Shown: positions 22,501 to 34,500 of the stretch, piece after piece
Layout: each line of letters begins with the position of its first letter
How positions within the stretch are numbered: position 1 is the first letter of the stretch
Assembly: GCF_023159225.1 (NCBI RefSeq)
Contig: NC_063175.1
Span: 874,755 to 938,754, forward strand
Reading direction: 5' to 3'
Length of the DNA: 64,000 nucleotides
Origin: Perognathus longimembris pacificus
Taxonomy: Eukaryota; Chordata; Mammalia; Rodentia; Heteromyidae
Program-made: the position numbers and the translations under genes
The notes under the pieces: generated by a model
Database searches by the model: none
The model's input: only the letters and a program-made list of their open reading frames with translations
Told to the model about the DNA's origin: nothing

Positions 22501-25500
22501 GCACAAGCCCAAGGACAAAGCAGCAGGTTTAATTAGACTTATCTCTTGATCACCTAACGCCATATATTCACCATATATATTCATATTGGTGAAAATGTTT
22601 CTGTCTATGGTCCTGATACCTGGGCAGAACTATCAAAAAAAGCAGAAGGGAAGCTGTCCCCTTCCTACATGAAAGGAATAATGGCTAAAGGAGAAGTCCA
22701 TCTGGGAAAACAGCACAATATTAGGGAGTGTCATTCATTTCTGTAGCCCTATAAATGTCTGCACCCAAAGTGGTGCTCAACAGGAGATAAGGCATTAGAG
22801 GTTAAAAATAATCTGTGAATTTGAAGTGGCCACTTCTTCAATTTTAGACACAATTGTATCATATTGTATTATCACAATGCAAGTAAGAACAGAGCTGAAG
22901 ATCACTAATAAGAAAGCCCCTTTTCAGCAATCCTGCCACTAGGCTGGTTCCACACTGAAAATGAGCTCCAGCAACAAAGGAAAATCGTTTGATTATATCT
23001 ATACAGAGATGAAGGAAAGCTGAAGACAGAATTTACCTACTGTGTCAACTCTGCTATTATGACTTAAAGAGTTTCCAAATGGAAAACAAAACAAAAACTA
23101 ACAACCCAAATGGATGTTTGAAGAAAAAAGTTTCCCACCCCCAATAATGAATAACCAGTAACATGACAAAAGCTCTGATTGGTTTCTTGTTCAATGTTTC
23201 AAGTTCTATTGGCTTAGCTTCATGTGGCATGTTTCTATTTACTAATACAATGCACCATGTACTAGCCATTTATTTCATTCACTAGCAACCTCTTTTACAC
23301 TCCTGACTCTTATTTAAGCAAACCCCATACCTTTGTATTATGACAGGCCTTCAAATCAGTTTTCTATTACCTACAGGAATTGAATATTTGACTTTATTAT
23401 TTATCAAATTGAATCTCCTATTCCAAACTGGCAAATGCAAACCACATGCCACCAGCTGTCATTTCTTCAAAAACCTAGGTGATTTTTCTCTCACCATGAA
23501 CTCATGGTTTCTTTATCTCAAGGCCACTGACAGGTACAACCACTCTCTACCTTGGCTGCTCACGGGAGGACCAGTTAAGCCTAGTGATTACTTACAGTGC
23601 TCCAGCCTTAAAAATATTTTTCCCCCCAACTCTGGTCCAGGGAGCTATTGCTGAGCTCTTCAGCTCAAGGCTAGCGCTCTTAGCCACGATGCCACTTCTG
23701 GTGGTTATTTGAAGATAAGAGTCTCATGGGGCTGGGAATATGGCCTACTGGCAAAAGTGCTTGCCTCGTATACATGAAGCCCTGGTGCTGTGGCTCAAGA
23801 GGTAGAGTGTTAGCCTTGAGCAAAGAAGCCAGGGACAGTGCTTAGGCCCTGACTCAAAGGCCCAGGACTGGCCAAAAAATTAAAGTCTCATGCCTTTCCT
23901 GTCCAGGATGGCTTTGAACCACAATCCTCAGATCTCAGCCTCCTGAGTAGCTAGTAGAAGCATGGGCCACCAGCACCTGGGTACCTTTTCTCAATTCTAA
24001 TTCAGCAATATCTTTTTTTTTTTTTTTTTTTTACCAGTACCAGAGCTTGAACTCAGTGCCTTTCACTCACACAGCTTTTTGTTATGGCTAATGCTTCACA
24101 ACTTGGGTCATGCCTCATCTTTCTTTTCTTTAATCTTTAAGAATATTCTTAAGGGCTTAGAATATGGCCTAAGTGACAAGAGTGCTTGCCTTGTATACAT
24201 GAAGCCCTGGGTTTGATTCCTCAACACCACATATATAGAAAAAGCCAGAAGTGAAGCTGTGGCTCAAGTGGTAGAGTGTTAGCTTTGAGCAAAAGAAGCC
24301 AGGGATAGTGTTCAGGCCCTGAGTTCAAGGCCCAGGACTGGCCAAAAAAAAAAAAAAGAATATTCTTAAAGCTCAGTGCCAGTGGCCCATGGCTATAATC
24401 CTAGCTATTCAGGAGGCTGAGATCTGAGGAATGCAGTTCAAAGTCAGCCTGGGCAAAAAAGTCCATCAGATTCTGACCTCCAAAAGCCAGAAGTAGAGCT
24501 GTAGTTCAAGTGGTAGAAGGCTAGCTTTGAACAAAAAAAACTCCAGGTTAGCACCCAAGTGAAGAGAATGAAGGAGGAAGAGGGATAAAGAAGATAATGA
24601 AAAATGAAGCTGGGTGCCAGTGGCTCTCACATCTAGCTACTTAGAAGGCTGAGATTAAAGAATTGTGGTTCAAAACCAGCTGAAAAAAAAAATCCAGCTA
24701 GTGGGCTGGGAATATGGCCTAGTGGCAAGGGTGCTTGCCTCTTACACATGAGGCTCTCGGTTCAATTCCCCAGCACCACATATATGGAAAATGGCCAGAA
24801 GGGGCACTGTGGCTCAGGTGGCAGAGTGCTAGCCTTGAGGGGGAAGAAGCCAGGGACGGTGCATGGCTCAAGTGACAAACACCAGGTATGAGCAAACAAA
24901 GCATGAGATGGTAAGTTTGAGCCCAGATCCAGCACACAAAAAAGAACAAAATTTCATCACAATGGATGGAATTGGAGAACATGATGTTAAGTGAGACAAG
25001 CCTAGCTCTAAAAGCCAAGTACTCTATGTTTTCATTCATGTGTATGTTTATGCTAAAAGATACATTTTCATGGACATATACATATATACAGATACATATA
25101 TGTCTATATACATAAAATTACATACATATGGACACTAACATACAAATACTAAGACATAATTCTAACTATGAAGTATGGGGAATAAAAGGGGAAGGGAGAG
25201 ATGAGGAAAGAGGAATGAAAAATGGAGAGTGAATCATTTAAAAAACAAAGTCCAACTATGTCTGAAGGTGCTGTAAGGAACTTTTTTAGTCAAAATGGCT
25301 TTAGTCATTACTTGGCATTTCTGGCCTTTGAAGATATCTATTTTGTTTCTGGAAGCCGATTTTTTTTCTTTTATGTTTTCGTTTTTAACATTTTGTCATT
25401 GCTATGTGTTTGAAGGAAAGAAAATGAGTTGACACAAGCTCAATTGTGCTATTTTTACTAGAAAAGTTATACAATTCCTTAGCACTGTATTTGAACAAAA

Positions 25501-28500
25501 TCTACTTAGCAAAATGTAGCTAATACGGCACTTTAAATCTTTACTTATATCTAAATAGTAAAGCAATCACAAAATATTATTTTGTGCATTATTATTCATA
25601 AATGCAAATTAAACCCTAACTTAAGATTAAAATACATTTTAAACTATGTGGATCATATGGTTTTTTCCACAACTTTTCATCTCTGCTCTTGTATCAGAAA
25701 AACAGAGACAAAATGTATATGAATGAGCAACGCCAAATTCTAATACAACTTAGGTAGATACAGATAAGTCAGATTTGCTGATCACTGCTTGAGTTCATCC
25801 ATTTCCAGTGATTCAAAGAACTCTGTCATACACATTTAGCTGCTTGCCAACTCTTGCTTATGAAGGGAGGCCGTTTCTAAACTTTGACTTACACAATATT
25901 TACAAACAGTAGGTACAGTACAGTAGTACAGTAGGTCTTATATATTTCCTTAGGCATGCATGTAATTCTCTAGATGACATAAAAAAAGAGCCAAAGTTTT
26001 AACTTTACTAATATTTATAAAATTGTTACGCAAAGTGATTGATTCAATTTGTATCTCACCCAACAGTATATGAAAGCTCTCATCTTCCTACTTTGCCAAT
26101 ACCATTGTTAGGATTTGCCAATCTGGTATTAAAATAGTTACCTCACTATTCTATCTCTAGTATAGATGGAAAGTTATTAAGCTGTATTGATAATTGTCCA
26201 AGGAAGAAATAGCACTTTCAAATTAACATCACTTTCAAATTAACTTTGCTTTATTTAAAAGCAAAGTAACATTTCTACTGAAATGTTACTGAAACACTAC
26301 CAGCTCACAGAAGAAAAATATCATGGTGCTATGTGAAAAAAGAAAGGTATATACCTTTTCACTTGTTAAAAATTTTGCAAAATAGACATGTTCTCCTCCT
26401 GTTTTCAGCTCTTCCATCTTTTTTCTGGAGGCCTGAGTATCATCTAGTTTGTAACTCTTAAAAACAGCTAGAACTTCTTCAGAATACTGGAAAGTTTAAA
26501 AAAAAAAAATCAAGTTAGTTTACCACTTAAGACTTTACTCCCAATCAGCCATATATATGCATGGTATTAAGGTACATCAAATAAGAGAAATTATGACAGC
26601 AATATGATAGCCAAAGGGTTGTAAAAATTATTTTATATGCGATAAATTGGTTTCCATTTCATATAAAATGAAATGGAATGAAATGCTTTAGTCCTAACGG
26701 AATATAATTTATTGTAAAATCTGTATAAAGGGCAGATAAAGAAATGCTTTGAAAACATAGTAGTCCCTTGGTATCTGTGGGACATTGGTTCCTGGACCTC
26801 AATCCTGCTTCTGGAATCCAAATCTGAGGATGCTTTAATTCCTTACATAAGATGGTATGTTATTTGCATACCATCAATGCATATTCTCCTGTATACCTAA
26901 ATCCTTTTTCAATTATCTGTAATCCACAAAATATTTTGTATAGTAGAGTACTGGAGACTGAACCTGGCCCCACTCCTGTGCATGTGCTAGGCAAGTGCTC
27001 TACTACTTTAGCCACTTCCTCAACCTTCTTATACTTTATACAATGTAGATGCTGAGAAAAATGTGATACACTGTATTGATCAGGAAATGACAAGAAAAGT
27101 CTGTATATATTAAGTACAGATACAATACTTTCCCAAATATTCTCTATCTAGAGACATAGAACTTACTGGCAGAAAGGCTGTCTATATGTAAAAATTTACT
27201 AGTGAAATTGTTTAACTAGCTGTGAGAACTCTCTTTTCTTGTGATAAGACTGACTAAACAAAATCATGACATCAAAGTCTGTCCAGTTGGAAGACAATTT
27301 CTCATAATTTCTCACTAACCAATTATTCTGCTTTCAAATGATGTTCCACTAAGTTGGATTTGAAACAGAAACTTAAAATAACACATAACACACCACTACT
27401 AACACTGATAAGACCTATTTTCCTGCATTTCAACTACAATAAAAAAAACAAGAAATATAGAGAATTCTTTTTTTTAACCGAGTATTGAACCCAGATCCCC
27501 ATACTTGCTAGGCAAGTACTTTTCCACTGAGCTACATCTCAGCTCTATAGAATTTTTCTAAAAACAGGGTTGACAAACTTTCTGTGAGACTAGACAGTCT
27601 TAAGTTTTAAATAGTACATGAAGTGTCAGCTGCAACACTACACAGTTCAGCCAAAAGAAACACAAAATCTTTCACAAATAAATCATCATGGCTGAATTCC
27701 AATCAACTTTAGTATGCAAACCAGTAGGCTAATTTGACCTAATACCATAGTTGTAATAGGATAACTAAAATAATTTTGTGCAAAGTAAAGACAGGATATA
27801 TTATGCAAAAAACCATCGATTTTATATACATTCCACATATTAAAAAATCCAAGAATTTACTAATTTTTAAGTCTCAAGTTACTATTTTATAAAAATCAGT
27901 AGTTTAGGGCTGGGGATATGGCCTAGTGGCAAGAGTGCTTGCCTGGTATACTTGAAGCCCTGGGTTCGATTCCCCAGCACCACATATACAGAAAATGGTC
28001 AGAAGTGGTGCTCTGACTCAAGTGGCAGAGTGCTAGCCTTGAGCAAAAAGAAGCCAGGGACAGTGCTCAGGCCCTGAGTCCAAGGCCCAGGACTGGCAAA
28101 AAAAAAAAAAAAAAAATCAGTAGTTTATATATTAATTTGCAATTTATCATCATATATCAAAATAGGTACAAAATATTAAAGGCAGAATTCTATCATGAAA
28201 AGTATGTTGAATAAGAGTAAGCTTAAGTTGTTCAATTAGCTATAAAACACTAAGTTTATGGCAGTCTGTAATTAGCAACTTACCTTAAGAAAAGTTTTCC
28301 ATGAAATCTTCTCATAGCACTGTACTGGGTTCCTAAAGTAATCCTGAAGTGACCAGAATTTTCTATACAGGTTGTAATCGATGGGAATAGAGCTAGTGAA
28401 ATAAATGTTATGTTAAATTATTTAAATTAATTTACAAGTAAGTACGTAGATATTCTTAACTCCTCCTGGGTCAAAAACCCTTTTCAGAAGCTCATGAAAG

Positions 28501-31500
28501 CCATAGCCCCTTTTCCCAAAATACCTATAAAATCCAAAAACACTTTTAAAAAGTTTTACAGGGGCTGGGAATGTGCCTTAGTGGTAGAGTGCTTGCCTTG
28601 CATGCATCGAACCCTGGGTTCAATTCCTCGGCATTACATACACAGAAAAAGCCAGAGTGACGCTGGGGCTCAAGTGGTATAGTGTTAGCCTTGAGCAAAA
28701 GAAGCTCAGGGACAGTGCCCAGGTGCTGAGTTCAAGCCCTAGGATTGGAAAAAAAAAGTTTTATGAACAATTTTAGGAGATTTGAAGACTCCAACAGACT
28801 TCTTTATGTATAATGATGGAGCCCTTGAACTCTGGCTAGATTCATGATTACTAAGAATTAAAGGCAATGTTTCCTGACCTCCCTTACCTTCAGATATAAT
28901 GTGAAATAAGCTGGAAAAAGTCCTAAGTGCAATTTTGAGGCAATGTTTTATCATTTAATTTTACCCCTTCCTTCTGGCTCAAATCTGGATGTCATGATAA
29001 GACCTACTGCATTATAGGAAAAAGAACAAACAATGAAGTATGTTGGAATAAGAAGTTAGAAGAACTCTGGATTTAAGGACAATCTCAATGAGTAAAAGTC
29101 TGCATTAGCAGCCCTTGTCTGCCTGTTTACAAAGTTTAGCAATGGAAGGAAAGAAATTAACCTCTATGATGTTAAAACCAGTGTTAATTTGAATCTATGC
29201 CACAGGCATAGATGTACAAACTCTCAGTATAACACAAAGGCTCAGTATAACACAAAACACATAAGGCTGCGAATATGGCCCAGTGGCAAGAGTGCTTGCC
29301 TCATATACATGAAGCCCAGGCTTTGGTTCCCCAGCACCACACATCTATAGAAAATGGCCAGAACTGGCGCTGTGGCTCAAGTGGCAGAGTGCTAGCCTAG
29401 AGCAAAAAGAAGCCAGGGACAGTGCTCAGGCCCTGAATCCAAGACCCAGGACTGGCAAAAAACAAAAAACAAAACAACAACAAAAAAAAACAACAACACA
29501 TAGGGCACAAATAAAACTAGTATTACCAAAACAAGCACCATTCTTTTACCTACTTAAGCCATTACTATTTCAACTTCTAATCTAAGTGTGTTTTGAATCT
29601 GTAGTACCAACAGACCTTTTGACTCCAGTACTGGGATTTGAACTTAGGACCTTATACTCTCACTCAACTTTTTCTGGCATTCTACTACATGAGCCATGCC
29701 TTCTCTTCTGGCCTTTTGCTGGTTAATTAAAGTTAAGAGCCTTTGGATATATCTGCCTGGGCAGGCTCCAAACTGATATATTAGTAAACTTTTTTGGTGC
29801 TGGACCTAGGGCTTGAACACAGGGCCCAGATACTGGCCCTGAGCATTTCTGCACAAGTTTAGTGCTTTATCACTCGAGCCACTTCTGGCTTTTTGGTGTT
29901 TATTGGAGGTAAGGGTCTTATGGACGTTTCTGCCTGGGCTGGCTTCAAACAACTATTCTTGGATCTCAGCCTCCTGAATGGCTAGGATTTCAGGTGTGAG
30001 CCACTGGTGTCCAGCTAGGAAACTTAATAGTTGAGGCACAAAGGTTTTTAAAAAGTACCTCTCATGATGTTTATATTTTCCTCTGCTTTTCCTTCATAGC
30101 TAAATAAACTTAAAAGAATGGTCTATAGTCCATGCCACTACTTCATTATTTTCTATTCATAAATCAATCCACTACAATTTATCTTCCACTGTCACCATTA
30201 CACAAAAACTTTTGGATTTCTTGTTTATCCACACAAAACATACCTATGTAAGATACTTGTGGGCTGGGAATGTGGCTTAGTGGTAGAGTGCAATGCCTAG
30301 CATGTACGAAGCCTTGGGTTCAATTTCTCAGCACCACATAAATGGAAAAAGCCAGAAGTGGTGCTATGGCTCAAGTGGTAGAGTGTGAGTCTTGAGCAAA
30401 AAGAAGCCAAGGACAGTGCTCAGGCCCTGAGTCGAAGCCCCAGGACTGGCAAAAAAAAAAAAAAAAAGTAAATAATAACAAATTAGAAGTGAGATTTACT
30501 ACCTTAAATAGAACATTTCAAGCCAGGTCTAATTGGCTGTGATTTAGTCTCAGCTAAATAGATTTGTGGAGCTGAGGCAAGAGAATCTCTAAGGTTGGGA
30601 ATTCAGTCCAGCCTCTACAACAAAGCAAGATTCCATCTCGACAACAACAAAAACCATAGATTGTCTTTTACCTATTTTAGCCAAAATATTCCATAAAACT
30701 TCAATATTTTCAACCACTGAGCTACTTTATAGGACCTTTCACATTAGTTATTTAGTATAAAATTTTTTATTGGGGCATTTGAGCCAAATCTGAAATAGAC
30801 TTCATACTATAAGTAATTATGGGTAATGTGTCTTGTTCTGTAAACTACAATGCCATGTAGTAGGATAGCTGCTCGTGAAGTAATTTCCGTATACTTTCTT
30901 CATTCATGCAAAAAATAATGATTGCAAGAGACAGGCAGCTGAGTGCCAGGTTCTGCTTAAGGAACTTTCTGCAGCTGGGACTAGTGTATAATCTTATTCA
31001 ACAAAGCTGAATTGTCTCCACAGATCTAGACAGAATCTAGCAAAGTGTCTTTAAGGGCTTCGTTTACACTTTAGGCAACCCATTACCTAGAAGCCTACTA
31101 CCTTGGCCCAGAGCTGCTCAGGCCAGACCCCAAAAGCCTACTCCATCCATACTGTGCATAAGTAAAAAGGCTTCTAAAAAAATAGTAACTACAGCTAAAT
31201 AATATCTAGTTACTGGTCACTGAATAGACACTGCTTAAAGTGCTTTACATTCTCTATTTGTAACACCAACAAATCTAACAATAATAACTAGCAGACTACT
31301 TCTGATATTTATTTCTCCCAAAAAACTACAGTGAGTAGTGGCACTGCTACATCTTTAAACATTAAAATTGACTTGTTTAAGGTCACCTGACTATGAAGCC
31401 TTGAGAATAAGCTTTGAGCTATACTACTTCTAAATGTTTCTTATGGGGATATGTGGTTGAATTTGAAATCTGAGATAGCAGGAATAAATCTCTCTGGGAA

Positions 31501-34500
31501 GACAGAGGAATCCCTTCTTGCTCTTTTAGGCAGTAATAACACAAACTCTTTTGATTACATCTGTAAGTGTACTAGCAGAAAAATTTTCCTTTACATCTTC
31601 TCTTTTCTTCCTCAGTGCTTCCAACTAGCACTATGAAGAAATTATTTGGAAAGAATACTCAGGCCAATAGAGGATGAGAAAAGATACAGTAGTAAGAGCA
31701 AAGACAAGAGAGAATGCAAAAGGAAGTTTCTAACCACTTCAACCTCATAGCAAGTCTAATACTCATAGGGAGCAGGCCTACAAGCTTAGTGGAAGGGAAA
31801 AGGGAAGGAATTCCTAAGACTGGCTTTTTTTTTTTTTTTTGGCCAGTCCTGGGTCTTGGACTCAGGGCCTGAGCACTGTCCCTGGCTTCTTCTTGCTCAA
31901 GGCTAGCACTCTGCCACTTGAGCCACAGCGCCACTTCTGGCCATTTTTTTCTGTATATGTGGTGCTGGGGAATTGAACCCAGGGCCTCATGTATATGAGG
32001 CAAGTACTCTTGCCACTAGGCTATATCCCCAGCCCCCTAAGACTGGCTTTTTAAACACTGGGAATATACATATGGCAGATTAAGGAAATGATGAACTAGT
32101 TGGAAACCGACTGATACAGCCTATTAATGACACAGGATTTATTATTTTAAGTCAAACACATTAAAGTTTTATACATATATATAAAACTATATATATGTGC
32201 GTGTATGTATATAAACACATATGAAATCTATAAGCTCCATTTCCTACCTCCTTGTTTATATCTTCAATAGAGTATTTCATAGGTCATTAAATGATTCTGT
32301 AAATTAAGGAATTTTAAGCTTTAAAAACTTACCAAGAGGGGCTGGGGATATAGCCTAGTGGCAAGAGTGCCTGCCTCGGATACACGAGGCCCTAGGTTCG
32401 ATTCCCCAGCACCACATATACAGAAAACGGCCAGAAGTGGTGCTGTGGCTCAAGTGGCAGAGTGCTAGCCTTGAGCGGGAAGAAGCCAGGGACAGTGCTC
32501 AGGCCCTGAGTTCAAGGCCCAGGACTGGCCAAAAAAAAAAAAAAACTTACCAAGAGGGCTGGGAATATGGCCTAGTGGCAAGAGTGCATGCCTCGTATAC
32601 ATGAGGCCCTGGGTTCGATTCCCCAGCACCACATATATAGAAAACGGACAGAAGTGGCGCTATGGCTCAGTGGCAGAGTGCTAGCCTTGAGCAAAAAAAA
32701 AAAGAAGCCAGGGACAGTGCTCAGGCCCTGAGTCCAAGGCCCAGGACTGGCCAAAAACAACAACAACAACAACAAAAAACTTACCAAGTAGTTGGAGCTT
32801 CATCATCTCCCATTTCACCTTCTTCTACATCCATTCCTTCTTCTCTATCCTCAGAGTGCTGAATTTAAAATAAAAAAAGGACAGCTTGTCATGAAGCAGT
32901 GAGAAGGAATTAGGCCAATTACATTCTGAGAGAAGTCTAGTTACAAGAACTATCTAGACACATAATCTTTAAGATGGGAATTTAATGTGATCAATCCAAG
33001 AACACAAGAAAAATATAACAATGACATAACACAGTCATGAAGACATAGTATTAAGACTCAAACTAAGCCAGGTGCCCATGGCTCACGCCCATAGTCCTAA
33101 CTACTCAGGAGGCTGAGCTCTGAGGATTGTGGTTCAAAGCCAGCCTGGGCAGAAAAGTCTTCATGAGACTCATATCTCCAATAAACTACTCAAAAAAAGC
33201 TGTAAGTGGAGCTGTAGCTCCAGTGGTAGAGCATTAGACTTGAGCACAAAGAGGCTTAGGAACAGCTCCCAGGCCCTGAGTTTAAGCCCCAAGACTAGAA
33301 GAAAAAAAGACACAAACTAGTTATTTCTCAAAACAAAGCCAACAAATCCTCTCTGGAAACAAATGGTCTTATAGTAAATGTTTTAGAAACATATACAGTG
33401 AGAAGTACAACTAAGAGGTAATTCACTAAAGAAAAATTCTAGTCCATATATAAATGCTTTAACTTTGACACTAATCAAAGGAATATAAAACAAAAAATTT
33501 AATGTTCAAATATTTTTGTCCATTGAAGAGAAACTTAAAAAAAAAATAGTACCGGGCTGGGAATATGGCCCAGTGGTAAAATGCTCGCCTCGTGTACATG
33601 AAGCCCTGGGTTCGATTCCTTAGCACCACATATATAGAAAAAGCTGGAAGTGGCGCTGTGGCTCAAGTGGTAGAGTGCTAGCCTTGAGCAGAAAGAAGCC
33701 AGGGACAGTGCTCAGGCCCTGAGTTCAAGCCCCAGGACTGGCAAAAAAAAAACCCAACAAACAAACAAAAATTACTATTTTCCAGGATTGGTGCAAGGCT
33801 GTGGAAAGTGTGCAGGCATTATATGTCATTGGTAGAAGTATAAATGCAAATAACTAAGGATGGAGGCGTGGCTCAAGTGGAGGAATACCTATGTAACAAG
33901 TCCTTAAGTTCAAACCCTAGCATAGCAAAAAAATAAATACATAAACAAACAAATAAATGGGTATAACCATTTTGAGAACTGGGCAACAGTTATCACAAAA
34001 ATTTCAAATGTGAAAGCCAGTGGCTCTTTTCTGTAATTTTAGTTATCTACTCAAAAAAGGCTGAGATCTAAAGGATCACATGTTAGCCTGGGCAGACCTC
34101 TCTGAACCCATCACTGGGTGGGTGACCCCAATACCTGTTATCCTAAGCTAGGTGAGAAAACTAGTAAGATTTTGGTGTAGGCCAGCCTTGACAGAAATAT
34201 CTGAAAGACTCCATTTCAAGAGAAAGAAGCTGGGTTTTGTAGCACACATTTGTCATCCCAGCAGATACTGGGCCAGGCACTTACTTAAGACAGCAAAAAA
34301 AGGGGCTAGAGGCATGGCTGAATGGTAGAGACTAACAAGGCTCTGAGTCCAAACCCCAGTATTGACAAAAGAATTACCTACATAGTTTAGCAACACTATT
34401 TACCTATATATTTTAGCAATACTTTTCTCTGAAATGCTGTAGATAATTTTTTACATTAGAGATTATCTAAAGATTATGTAAGTGTCCACTGACATGGGAT

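Noticed and set aside
23340..23654. 104-codon frame in a THOC1 intron
   Set aside because: It ends inside a SINE and has no recognisable domain or splice context.
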